A stretch of DNA of 36,420 nt. Source: Acetanaerobacterium elongatum (GTDB taxonomy: Bacteria; Bacillota; Clostridia; Oscillospirales; Ruminococcaceae). Both the position numbers and the translations under genes were made by a program. The notes under the pieces are model-generated. The model was not told the origin of the DNA. It searched no databases and saw only the letters and a list, made by a program, of their open reading frames with translations. Location: positions 1-36,420 of the forward strand of contig NZ_FNID01000031.1 in assembly GCF_900103835.1 (NCBI RefSeq). The letters are read 5' to 3'. Below, piece after piece: positions 1 to 7,425 of the stretch (position 1 is the stretch's first letter; each line of letters begins with the position of its first letter).

Positions 1-2
1 CA

Positions 3-257
3 TTTCACAACAAACTCGAAAAAGCTGGTATGACGCAAAGCATGTCCCGTGTGGCACATTGCATCGACAACGGTCCTATGGAAGGATTCTGGGGCATTTT
101 GAAACGCGAACGCTATTACGGTCGGAGATTCACCAGCAAGCAGAAACTTATTCAGATGATTGAGAGTTACATCAGCTATTACAACACCCGGCGTGTGCAA
201 CGCAACTTGGGTGTTCTGACACCGTTAGAGAAATTTAATCTCTACTTCGCTGCATAA
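3..257 (+). CDS. IS3-family transposase OrfB, C-terminal part
   Basis: This is the C-terminal 84 or so residues of a DDE (rve-type integrase) transposase that catalyses cut and strand transfer of the element. The frame is open from the window edge, so the start and the first two catalytic aspartates are missing. The block CIDNGPMEGFWGILKRE matches the IS3 motif that carries the catalytic glutamate (in MEGFW), with the conserved Lys/Arg on the following helix turn. YISYYNTRRVQRNLGVLTP is the usual C-terminal signature. The gene ends six bases before a stem-loop. No damage is visible in the part seen; activity cannot be judged. Confidence 0.9.
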   Translation, partial: FHNKLEKAGMTQSMSRVAHCIDNGPMEGFWGILKRERYYGRRFTSKQKLIQMIESYISYYNTRRVQRNLGVLTPLEKFNLYFAA

Positions 258-262
258 AAAGC

Positions 263-291
263 GACCAGTGGTTTTGTTCACCACTGGTCGG
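263..291 (+). terminator. Stem-loop after the IS3 transposase
   Basis: CGACCAGTGG at 263-272 pairs perfectly with CCACTGGTCG at 282-291 around a 9-nt loop, and a short T-rich stretch follows. The position six bases after the transposase stop fits an intrinsic terminator. Confidence 0.65.
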
Positions 292-360
292 GAAAATTTT
301 ATGTTTTTTCGCTGTCCTCTTGACGGGATGCAGTTCATTTATCGGGGTGTGCCTCTTTCA

Positions 361-1158
361 TTATTTCTTATAGGTTACTATCATCGATTTTGACATCTTC
401 TTCCCCAACAGAAAAAAGAGATTACCAAACAGCTGCTTATGTATCGGCAGTGGGATTTGCGGGGCATATGCCCGGTGTATAAGTCCTGTCTCTTCCCAAA
501 ACACACCGTCCTGATAAGCGTATTCTGTGCCCGGCTTATAGGCATAGCTCATACCTCGAAACAGATTAAAAGGTATCAGTGTTCCCAGTGTGGGGGAACG
601 CAGTTTTTTACCGGCCAGTGCCTCGTAAAACTGTTTGGCAATCTTGTTTGTTTGCTTACGGTGTTGGTTTGTAGGCTTGTAATCGTTCCAGCTGACGGCG
701 GCTACCGGAAGCAGATAGCAACGGTTAAAGCCCCATGATCTTGCTGCTCCTGCCAGATATTCAGCCGCATTTTTAGCTCCAACCGCGCCGGTGGTTGTAA
801 GGATAAGCGCCAGCTTTGTAAAGTACCGGGGGCGATGCTGTATAAAGCAGAAATGGTCCACCAGGTTTTTCATGAGTGCCGGAAGCTGCATGTTATAGGT
901 GGGAAACGAAAAGATTACACCGTCACTCTGCTCGATGCCATCGATGATGGGTTGTATAATGGTATTGTGCGGGCAATAGCTGTGTCCTTTTCGAAAACAG
1001 AGGCTGCACCCTAAGCAAAACGGCAGGCTGCAATCCCTGAGCCGAATCTCCTGAAACTCTGCCCGTGCATCCAGTTCAGCCAGCTCCTGCTTTGCCAGCT
1101 CCTGCAGCTTGTAGGTGTTGCCGTTATGGGCGCTGCCGTTAATAATCAGATATTTCAT
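361..1158 (-). CDS. NADPH-dependent FMN reductase / flavodoxin-fold oxidoreductase
   Basis: A flavodoxin-like NAD(P)H oxidoreductase of about 265 residues. The N-terminus MKYLIINGSAHNGNT is the phosphate-binding loop of the FMN reductase family, and FSFPTYNMQLPALMKNLVDH matches the segment that holds the isoalloxazine ring. A cluster CSLPFCLGCSLCFRKGHSYC (about residues 43-62) could bind an Fe-S cluster, as in Clostridial iron-sulfur flavoproteins, although the spacing is not classical. The start at 1158 is preferred because GGAGG sits 8 nt upstream; an in-frame ATG at 1173 would overlap the TetR stop. The preceding TetR gene ends 5 bp upstream, so the two are co-transcribed and the reductase is probably the repressed target. 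The substrate (quinone, nitro compound or other electrophile) is unknown. Confidence 0.8.
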   Translation of the reverse strand: MKYLIINGSAHNGNTYKLQELAKQELAELDARAEFQEIRLRDCSLPFCLGCSLCFRKGHSYCPHNTIIQPIIDGIEQSDGVIFSFPTYNMQLPALMKNLVDHFCFIQHRPRYFTKLALILTTTGAVGAKNAAEYLAGAARSWGFNRCYLLPVAAVSWNDYKPTNQHRKQTNKIAKQFYEALAGKKLRSPTLGTLIPFNLFRGMSYAYKPGTEYAYQDGVFWEETGLIHRAYAPQIPLPIHKQLFGNLFFLLGKKMSKSMIVTYKK

Positions 1159-1162
1159 AGCC

Positions 1163-1744
1163 TTAGCCTCCATGCCCCTTCATGATATTGTTGACGTAAT
1201 AGTCTAAGAGTTTATCTCTTTCTTCTTTATTGCAAAAGTCGCAGGCAAACAGTTCTTTGCATAGCTCTTTGCGTAAGAACAACGACTGGAGGATAAAGAC
1301 AAGCTCAAATGCCAGCAGCCTTTTCTCGCTTTCATCTATTGCCAAGCCCTGCATACAACGCATAAAACCGTGCGCTGACCTCGTGGTGTTATCCACAAGC
1401 TGCGGATGATTGCAATCGCCAATAATGGAGATACGCGATACAGACGGGTTTTGTATTAAAAAATCGGCAACCAGCTTCACAACCGCCTTTACCCTCTCTA
1501 TCCCCCCCATGTTCCCCATTGCCGGCGGCTTAAATGAACCGATAACATCGCCGATAATTCTTTGAACACAGATCTCGATAAGATTCTCTTTGGTTTGAAA
1601 GTGATAATTCACCAGCCCTACACCAATCCCCGCCTTTTCAGCTATGGCTCGCGTAGTGATTTCGTCGATATTGCCGCCACTGCTTTCAATCAGCTGTGTA
1701 GTAACCGCAATGATTTTTTCTTTTACTTGGTCTGACTTCTTCAT
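1163..1744 (-). CDS. TetR/AcrR family transcriptional repressor
   Basis: A 193-residue regulator. The N-terminal 55 or so residues form the TetR helix-turn-helix: TRAIAEKAGIGVGLVNYHFQTKENLIEI is close to the family pattern (AGVSxGxxYxHFxxKexL). The rest is a helical ligand-binding domain too diverged to predict an effector. It is the first gene of a two-gene unit with the flavin reductase. A palindrome just after its own -10 box indicates autorepression, so the reductase is likely induced when the ligand releases the repressor. Confidence 0.88.
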   Translation of the reverse strand: MKKSDQVKEKIIAVTTQLIESSGGNIDEITTRAIAEKAGIGVGLVNYHFQTKENLIEICVQRIIGDVIGSFKPPAMGNMGGIERVKAVVKLVADFLIQNPSVSRISIIGDCNHPQLVDNTTRSAHGFMRCMQGLAIDESEKRLLAFELVFILQSLFLRKELCKELFACDFCNKEERDKLLDYYVNNIMKGHGG

Positions 1745-1773
1745 AGTATTGCCTCACACTTTTGAACATTGAT

Positions 1774-1788
1774 TTGAACGTTGTTCAA
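1774..1788. promoter_or_regulatory. Putative TetR operator
   Basis: TTGAACGTTGTTCAA is a perfect 6-3-6 inverted repeat lying 4 bp past the -10 box, over the predicted transcription start of the TetR/reductase unit. A third TTGAAC copy lies at 1762-1767. The assignment to this TetR protein rests on position. Confidence 0.6.
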
Positions 1789-1792
1789 TTTA

Positions 1793-1821
1793 ATTGTAAC
1801 ATTCCTTGCACGAATAGTCAA
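1793..1821 (-). promoter_or_regulatory. Sigma-A promoter of the TetR/reductase operon
   Basis: On the minus strand TTGACT (1816-1821) and TACAAT (1793-1798) are separated by exactly 17 bp, about 50 bp upstream of the TetR start. Confidence 0.75.
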
Positions 1822-1825
1822 CAAC

Positions 1826-1862
1826 AAAAACGGTAGCATTATCCTTGCGGACATAGCTACCG
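1826..1862 (-). terminator. Intrinsic terminator after the pRiA4b-domain gene
   Basis: On the minus strand CGGTAGC and GCTACCG (1856-1862 and 1831-1837) form a 7-bp stem followed at once by a run of five T. It lies 37 bp after the stop of the gene at 1899-3008. Confidence 0.7.
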
Positions 1863-1898
1863 CTTTAACCAAAGCACAATCATTTTACATATTGAATT

Positions 1899-3008
1899 CT
1901 AATAAACCTTCTCAATACTACCGATAACAATATATCCAAGACGGCGATTGATGTATTCTATGCTGAAATCTTCATACCACTGCATTATGCTCCAATTTTC
2001 AAGGGCTTGATAATCAGGATGCTCCGGGTTGGCCAGAATATCAAGATATTCCATATACCCGCCCACTCCGCCGACATCCTCCGGCGGAGCGTTTCCTTCA
2101 CCCATAATGCAAACGGGAAAATTCTTATCGTAGTTATCCACTATACCATTCACTTTTATCGCATGTTCCCAAAAGTCACCCATGTCATAGGTATAGGTAA
2201 AGCCTTCACAACTGCCTATACAATCTGATAGTACCTTTTCGGCTGCGAATAAAGTTTTTTCGTTAGCATCAAAGGAATACAATTCCTCTGAATCAGCAAC
2301 CAACCTTAAATGTCCCTGCTGTCTGCTGAATATTTCAAACTCATACAGATGGCGGTTTCTCCAGCCAAAAGCAACCTGTAAGACCTGGTGCACCCGCTCA
2401 AAGGTAAAGCAATCCGGTATCAGTAAACGCCGCCATGCGGTATACCTCTGCAAATCTAGTGTAACGGTTAAATCTACCGCTTTAACGCTAAAGATATTAT
2501 CGCCATAGCTTTGCCTAAAATCGCTGAAAAACAGTCTATACGGATAATTGAAATCTTTGCCAAACCCCGAAACAAAGTCTTCATTTATTTTGGAAGTAAC
2601 ATTCGGCTGCGATAAACTGCCAGGCGTTAGTTCATCATAGAAATTCTCCGACAACATCACTGCCCTATTCATCCGGGCAATAGAACGTTTGTCTGAAAGT
2701 TTTATGTAGTGCACCTCACTATCGTGGGGTACATACCGTTCAACCAATTCAGGACGAATACCATAGCGAAGCAGGGTAGCTCTCAATTCGTCAAGAAAAA
2801 TACTTGAAAAATGATCAAAGTCTTTAATCTTCATTCCATACAACACGAAACCAAAACGGTTGCTGTCACATACAGCCACGACTGCTTTACGCCGGTTTAT
2901 GGTAACCACATTAGCGCTCCAACGGAAAAACGGGTTGGAGTCAGGTTCTCCGGCCAAAGGCTTAATTTCCAGTTCTTCGGCAAGTTTTTTACTGCACGCA
3001 ATTATCAT
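1899..3008 (-). CDS. DUF6933 / plasmid pRiA4b ORF-3-like fusion protein
   Basis: A 369-residue protein with two recognisable parts. Residues 1 to about 125 look like DUF6933: an MIIACSKKLAEEL start, then WSANVVTINRRKAVVAVCDSN and FGFVLYGMKIKDF. Residues from about 175 to the end match the pRiA4b ORF-3 fold, with FTFERVHQVLQVAFGWRNRH, FWEHAIKV and CIMGEGNAPPEDVGGVGGY. The second domain is widespread in bacteria with no settled function; it is often carried on mobile elements. There is no signal peptide or membrane segment. GGGAGG lies 9 nt before the ATG. The gene follows the M24 peptidase by 39 bp on the same strand and may share its transcript, but no functional link is evident. Confidence 0.75.
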   Translation of the reverse strand: MIIACSKKLAEELEIKPLAGEPDSNPFFRWSANVVTINRRKAVVAVCDSNRFGFVLYGMKIKDFDHFSSIFLDELRATLLRYGIRPELVERYVPHDSEVHYIKLSDKRSIARMNRAVMLSENFYDELTPGSLSQPNVTSKINEDFVSGFGKDFNYPYRLFFSDFRQSYGDNIFSVKAVDLTVTLDLQRYTAWRRLLIPDCFTFERVHQVLQVAFGWRNRHLYEFEIFSRQQGHLRLVADSEELYSFDANEKTLFAAEKVLSDCIGSCEGFTYTYDMGDFWEHAIKVNGIVDNYDKNFPVCIMGEGNAPPEDVGGVGGYMEYLDILANPEHPDYQALENWSIMQWYEDFSIEYINRRLGYIVIGSIEKVY

Positions 3009-3047
3009 TACTTGTATCCTCCCTATCCAACTCTAAGTGCAACCCCG

Positions 3048-4238
3048 TTATATAACAATAATATCCTCTCCTCCACCGGTGATGCAGCGGCCACCCTCTG
3101 AAGTTACCACATAGGTGTCTTCCACACCCACCATTCCTACACCCGCTACACCCTTCTTGGGTTCAAGCGCAAGCAGCATGTTTTCGGCAAGAGGAGTATC
3201 AAAACCCTTGGCGATAACCGGCATCTCGTCGATATGCAGCCCGATACCGTGGCCCAGGAACTTTACCTGCCTGCTGCCATAGCCCATGAAGTTGCGCTTG
3301 AAATCATCCGAAAGCCCCTCCATTATGGTTTGATAGAGCTTTGAGGGAATCGCTCCGGGCTTTAGCTGCTCAGCCAATCGCTTCTGCACCTCCTTGCAGC
3401 CGCAGTGCGCCATGATGGTTTCTTTGTTGGGTTTTCCGCCAAACATATATACCTGTGTTTTATCGCTGTGGTACCCGTTTACCGCAAAGGCGATGTCGAT
3501 GAACACAAGGTCGCCCTTTTTGAGCCTGCGCTCGCGATTGCCGCCGAGCGGAGAGGCCGGGTACATCCCTTTCGCACCGCCGGGGCCATCGAAGCTCGTT
3601 GGGTAGAGCGAATTCTCGCCAAAGCCCACCTGCCCCACCACCATCTCGGTTTGGAACATGGCAAAGCGGCTGATGCCCTGATATTCATGCTTGACCATCT
3701 GCTCATACAGCTCAGCCACCAAATCGGCCTCACTCATGCCTTCTGTGAGCATTGCTGGTACGATTTCGGTAAGCAGCTTGTGGTGGCGGCTGCCCGAATA
3801 CTCTGACCAGTAAAGCTCGTAGGGGGTTTTAACCGCACGCACAAAGAGCAATGTCTTATCCAGTGAGCCGACAGATGCAAAGTTAAAATACTTCTTTAAC
3901 CGCTCTAATATGCCAACGGTAACCACCTCGGTTTCAAGGTAGGTTTCGCCGCACTGTGCCCCCGCAAGCGCCGCGGCATCACGGTAGCCCTCCATTGAGT
4001 ATATCATGGGCAGCGGCGATTCATTCTTTGCCCGCTCCAGGCTTCGACGCACCATGTAGAATGCCTCGCCCCCGCGCTTAATCATCAGCAGCGCATCCTG
4101 CATGGTGCCGGTGAAGTAATACTGGTTTACCTTGCTTAGGATAATAGCGGTTTGCCAGTTCGGATGCCCGGTATCCATGGCCGTGCGGAAAGCGTCAAGA
4201 CGGGATTCAAGCTCGGTAATAGACGGGGTAATGTTCAT
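3048..4238 (-). CDS. M24 family metallopeptidase (Xaa-Pro aminopeptidase-like)
   Basis: A cytosolic 396-residue peptidase of the pita-bread (aminopeptidase P/prolidase) type, which would cleave N-terminal residues ahead of proline. The N-terminal creatinase-like domain covers about residues 1-145. The catalytic domain shows the dinuclear metal ligands in order: Asp248 (VFIDIAF), Asp259 (GYHSDKTQ), His330 (LGHGIGLHID), Glu359 (LALEPKKG) and Glu373 (GVEDTYVV). The start at 4238 follows AGGAGG with a 5-nt gap; the ATG 21 bp upstream would place that site inside the gene. It is transcribed away from the DUF5058/M20 operon from a back-to-back promoter, which suggests a shared role in peptide use. 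Confidence 0.88.
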   Translation of the reverse strand: MNITPSITELESRLDAFRTAMDTGHPNWQTAIILSKVNQYYFTGTMQDALLMIKRGGEAFYMVRRSLERAKNESPLPMIYSMEGYRDAAALAGAQCGETYLETEVVTVGILERLKKYFNFASVGSLDKTLLFVRAVKTPYELYWSEYSGSRHHKLLTEIVPAMLTEGMSEADLVAELYEQMVKHEYQGISRFAMFQTEMVVGQVGFGENSLYPTSFDGPGGAKGMYPASPLGGNRERRLKKGDLVFIDIAFAVNGYHSDKTQVYMFGGKPNKETIMAHCGCKEVQKRLAEQLKPGAIPSKLYQTIMEGLSDDFKRNFMGYGSRQVKFLGHGIGLHIDEMPVIAKGFDTPLAENMLLALEPKKGVAGVGMVGVEDTYVVTSEGGRCITGGGEDIIVI

Positions 4239-4275
4239 GGGTACCTCCTGCAATTTCATGTTCTACTATAGAGTT

Positions 4276-4304
4276 AGTATATCTCAGCCCTGCCGAATTC
4301 GCAA
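4276..4304 (-). promoter_or_regulatory. Promoter of the M24 peptidase gene
   Basis: On the minus strand TTGCGA (4299-4304) and TATACT (4276-4281) are 17 bp apart, about 40 bp before the ATG. Confidence 0.6.
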
Positions 4305-4352
4305 CTAAAGCACGCCGTGAAGTAGGTGAAAACGAAAACGTTATTACACAGA

Positions 4353-4381
4353 TTTACAAAGCAGATGGGGTGTGGTATGAT
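4353..4381 (+). promoter_or_regulatory. Promoter of the DUF5058/M20 operon
   Basis: TTTACA (4353-4358) and TATGAT (4376-4381) are 17 bp apart. The transcript would begin near 4388 and include the hairpin at 4422-4437 in its leader. Confidence 0.6.
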
Positions 4382-4421
4382 TCTTTTAACAATTTCTTCA
4401 CATTTAAACGACTTATGTGCT

Positions 4422-4437
4422 TTTCGGTTTGCCGAAA
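4422..4437 (+). promoter_or_regulatory. Leader stem-loop before DUF5058
   Basis: TTTCGG, loop TTTG, CCGAAA, preceded by TGTGCTT and followed about 16 nt later by AGAAAGGA. The same arrangement occurs before gerQ and before the ferredoxin subunit at 23678. It may be a leader element or a small dispersed repeat. It is not a terminator: no T run follows. Confidence 0.5.
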
Positions 4438-4467
4438 CCACACAACCCGCAGAAAGGAATGGATTTA

Positions 4468-5169
4468 ATGGAGGATTTTAAAAACAGTGCGCTGATGTTT
4501 GGCCTGGGTACATTTGTCGCAGTATTTGTGATAGCTCAGTCGGTGTTCTTTCTTGTTAAGGCAGTAAAACGAGGCAAGGAATTGGGGATTGCGGGTTCCA
4601 CCATGAAAAAAACCGCAATTTCGTCGGCCATCTTCTCCATAACGCCTTCCATTTCAATATTGCTTGCACTGATTACACTTTCAAAGGCGCTGGGTGTTGC
4701 GCTGCCGTGGATACGTTTGAGCGTTTTAGGGGCTGTTACATATGAACTCCCCGCTGCGGAGGCTGCGGCCAACGCCTTCGGGCTTTCAATTACCGGCAAT
4801 ATTACCGATATTAAGGTGTTTGCGGCGATTATCTGGGTAATGACAAGCGGATGTATCACACCGCTGGTTATCATCCCCCTGTTTTTAAAGAAACTGCGCG
4901 GCGGGCTTAATTTAATGAAGAAGCACGATGAAAAGTGGGGAGATATCTTTATTACCGCCATGTTTTTAGGTATGATTTCGGCCTTTTTGGGTATGGGAAT
5001 CTCAAACGGGCTTCTTTCAGTGCTCACCCTTATCAGCTCGGCCGTTATTATGGCTGTGTGCGGCCTGCTGATTAAAAAGTGCGGAGCGGAATGGCTTAGA
5101 AACTACGCGCTACCGTTTAGCATGATCGGTGCAATGGCGCTGGCAATCCTGTTTAATAAAGTCGTATAA
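4468..5169 (+). CDS. DUF5058 family integral membrane protein
   Basis: A polytopic membrane protein of 233 residues with about six hydrophobic segments (FGLGTFVAVFVIAQSVFFLV, SISILLALITLSKALGVALP, FAAIIWVMTSGCITPLVIIP and three nearer the C-terminus). The sequence matches the DUF5058 family, whose transport activity is not established to my knowledge. The ATG at 4468 is chosen because AAGGA lies 9 nt ahead; the ATG at 4459 abuts that site. The next two genes encode a second membrane protein and an M20 peptidase at spacings of 53 and 47 bp, so the two membrane proteins may together form a peptide or amino-acid permease feeding the peptidase. That role is inferred from context. Confidence 0.75.
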   Translation: MEDFKNSALMFGLGTFVAVFVIAQSVFFLVKAVKRGKELGIAGSTMKKTAISSAIFSITPSISILLALITLSKALGVALPWIRLSVLGAVTYELPAAEAAANAFGLSITGNITDIKVFAAIIWVMTSGCITPLVIIPLFLKKLRGGLNLMKKHDEKWGDIFITAMFLGMISAFLGMGISNGLLSVLTLISSAVIMAVCGLLIKKCGAEWLRNYALPFSMIGAMALAILFNKVV

Positions 5170-5222
5170 ACTCTCTTGGATTAAGGCGCAGCTTGAAGCG
5201 TGCGAGAAAGGAATTAGTAACG

Positions 5223-5879
5223 ATGAATAGAAGCTATGAAGATTCTATACACTTTTGGGGACGCACCTGGATGATCGCCGCGCTGATTATGATGTTCAGT
5301 GTGCCGCTTGGCTTCTGCCTGTTTTACAATACATGGCCCGACCCTATCAAGGTATTGCAGGGGCTGCTGGGGGTTGCCCCGATATTCTGGACGGTATGCG
5401 CCATAGAGGTATTTACCTATGCGCCTATGCTTGGGGATGCCGGAACCTACCTAAGCTTTGTAACCGGTAATGTAACCAGCCTTAAGGCGCCCTGTGCCCT
5501 ATCGGCGATGGAAGCCGCCGACGTAAAGCCGGGCAGTGCACAAGGGGAGGTTATCTCAACCATTGCGATTTCGGTATCCTCTATTGTAACCACCCTGATT
5601 ATCGTGTTGGGTGTTGTTCTGCTTATCCCGCTCACCCCGATACTGGAGATGCCTGCATTAAAGCCCGCGTTTGATAACATCCTGCCCGCACTGTTCGGCG
5701 GTTTGGGAGTGGTATATATCTCGAAGAACTTCAAGGTTGCGCTGGCCCCGCTGGTTGTAATGGTGGCATTGTTTATCTTTGTGCCGTCGCTTACCGGCTC
5801 GGTGGGCATTCTGGTGCCGGTTGCGGCGCTCATCGCAATCGGCGTTGCAAGAATATTGTACAAAAAGAACCTGCTATAA
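5223..5879 (+). CDS. Uncharacterised integral membrane protein, partner of DUF5058
   Basis: A 218-residue membrane protein that I cannot assign to a named family. It starts with a short soluble stretch (MNRSYEDSIHFWGRTW) and has about six hydrophobic segments, among them IAALIMMFSVPLGFCLF, IVTTLIIVLGVVLLIPL and APLVVMVALFIFVPS. A GDAGTYLSFVTGNVTSLKAP loop is rich in Gly/Ser/Thr, as substrate sites often are. The ATG at 5223 follows AAAGGA by 10 nt; an upstream start at 5193 would add ten charged residues without a ribosome site. Its size and position directly after DUF5058 suggest a two-component membrane complex. Confidence 0.7.
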   Translation: MNRSYEDSIHFWGRTWMIAALIMMFSVPLGFCLFYNTWPDPIKVLQGLLGVAPIFWTVCAIEVFTYAPMLGDAGTYLSFVTGNVTSLKAPCALSAMEAADVKPGSAQGEVISTIAISVSSIVTTLIIVLGVVLLIPLTPILEMPALKPAFDNILPALFGGLGVVYISKNFKVALAPLVVMVALFIFVPSLTGSVGILVPVAALIAIGVARILYKKNLL

Positions 5880-5926
5880 AATCAATCTGCCTGCTCATTT
5901 AGAATTTTGAAAGGGATGACATAAGA

Positions 5927-7240
5927 ATGGATTACAGTCGGGCAGTGGAATCTCTGGCTAAAATGATTACATTTAAAACCGTTTCGGTAAGGAACAATCC
6001 TGAAGCAAATAAAACGGAGTTTGCGGCTTTTCGCAATTATCTGAGGCAGCGTTACCCCAATGTGTTTGCGCACAGCACCTACGAGGAGATTGGCAACAGC
6101 GGCCTGTTGTTTACTATAAAGGGTGGCGGCGGGAGTGCCCCTTCTGTGCTGATGGCGCACTACGATGTGGTGGAGGAAGGCGGCACATGGCAAAAACCGC
6201 CCTTTGACGGTGTGATAAAGGATGATGTGCTGTGGGGCCGTGGTACACTGGACACCAAGGTTACCCTATGTGGTATACTGGAGGCTGCCGAGCAGCTGCT
6301 TGGCCAGGGCTTTACCCCTAAAAGCGACCTGTACCTTGCCTTTTCGGGGGATGAGGAGATTATGGGCCCCTCCGCGCCTGCAATCGTAGATGTATTGGAG
6401 CAGCGCGGAATACGGCCCAGCCTGGTGGTAGACGAAGGCGGCGCAATTGTTTCGAATATGTTCCCCGGTGTGAAGCAGCAATGTGCGGTAATCGGCATCG
6501 CCGAAAAGGGTTCGGCAGACTTTATGCTCACTGCGACATCCAAATCGGGGCATGCGTCTGCACCGCCAAAGGTTACTGCCGTAGGTGCTGTGGCGAAGGC
6601 GGTTTGCCGCGTGGAAGCCCACCCCTTTAAGCAGCGCCTGATTCCGCCGGTGCGCAGTATGCTTTCGTATTTAGGCAGCCGCTCTGAAAACGGCGCAGTG
6701 AGGCTTTTGTTTACCAATCTGTGGCTAACCGCCCCCCTGGTAAAGCTTATCTGCCGGATAAGCGGCGGCGAGCTTGCGGCCATGACCAGAACCACCTGTG
6801 CCTTTACCATGGCAAGCGGCAGCAAGCAGGCCAATGTGCTGCCCAAAACCGCGTCGGCCACAGCAAACTTCAGGATATTGCAGGGTGATACCGTTGAGAG
6901 CACCATCCGGCGAATTCAGAAGCTTGCGGGTGAGGAGATTACCGTTACGAAGGTTTATGCCTCGGAGCCGTCTAAGATCTCGCTGATGGACAGCCGGTAT
7001 GACCTGCTTGCTGAAACCATCCGGGAATCCTGGCCGGATACACTGGTTACCCCGTACCTGATGATGGCCTGCTCGGATTCCCGACACTTCTGCCGTATCT
7101 CTGACCATGTGTACCGCTTTACCCCGCTGCACCTTTCAAAGGAGGCCCGCGGTTTAATCCATTCGGAAAATGAGCGGATATCCATCACCATGATTGACGA
7201 ATGCGAGGCGTTCTATTCCCGCCTGATTCAACGGCTGTAA
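5927..7240 (+). CDS. M20 family zinc peptidase (carboxypeptidase/dipeptidase type)
   Basis: A 437-residue M20 metallopeptidase, third gene of the DUF5058 operon. Metal and catalytic positions are visible in order: His78 and Asp80 (LMAHYDVV), bridging Asp109 (GRGTLDTK), catalytic Glu143 and ligand Glu144 (SGDEEIMG), Glu170 (VVDEGGA), and a final ligand His near residue 387 (CSDSRHF). The lid/dimerisation domain occupies roughly residues 185-300. The length and the YDVVEEG and GRGTLDTK motifs resemble the Gly-X/CPS1 and PM20D1-like branch more than PepV. No signal peptide is present, so it acts in the cytosol. Expected activity is on short peptides or N-acyl amino acids. Confidence 0.88.
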   Translation: MDYSRAVESLAKMITFKTVSVRNNPEANKTEFAAFRNYLRQRYPNVFAHSTYEEIGNSGLLFTIKGGGGSAPSVLMAHYDVVEEGGTWQKPPFDGVIKDDVLWGRGTLDTKVTLCGILEAAEQLLGQGFTPKSDLYLAFSGDEEIMGPSAPAIVDVLEQRGIRPSLVVDEGGAIVSNMFPGVKQQCAVIGIAEKGSADFMLTATSKSGHASAPPKVTAVGAVAKAVCRVEAHPFKQRLIPPVRSMLSYLGSRSENGAVRLLFTNLWLTAPLVKLICRISGGELAAMTRTTCAFTMASGSKQANVLPKTASATANFRILQGDTVESTIRRIQKLAGEEITVTKVYASEPSKISLMDSRYDLLAETIRESWPDTLVTPYLMMACSDSRHFCRISDHVYRFTPLHLSKEARGLIHSENERISITMIDECEAFYSRLIQRL

Positions 7241-7351
7241 ATAATGGGCAGACATCCTCTTTAGTATCCAGCAACAAAGTACACCCTCCCGATACCTGCT
7301 GTTTCGTGGGGGTGTTATACGATGAGAATTATTCTTTGATTTTATAGTAAT

Positions 7352-7399
7352 AAAAAAGAATCAACCACACAACGGAATCTCTTCCGACAGTATGGTTGA
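7352..7399 (-). terminator. Terminator after gerQ
   Basis: TCAACCA (7361-7367) pairs with TGGTTGA (7393-7399), and inside it CGGAA (7373-7377) pairs with TTCCG (7382-7386). On the minus strand six T follow three bases after the stem. A T run at 7409-7414 on the plus strand may let it also serve the M20 operon. Confidence 0.7.
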
Positions 7400-7425
7400 G
7401 CATTTAGCTTTTTTACCGGATAGTT

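Larger units (their letters stand above)
1..337 (+). mobile_element. Right end of an IS3-family insertion sequence (partial)
   Basis: The window opens inside an IS3-family element. The transposase 3' end is followed by a stem-loop at 263-291 and then by bases 313-337, whose reverse complement begins TGAACTGCATCCCGTC. That resembles the terminal inverted repeats of IS150-type IS3 elements, which commonly start TGAACTGCA. The left end lies outside, so neither the matching repeat nor the target duplication can be checked. The boundary at 337 is inferred. Confidence 0.65.
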
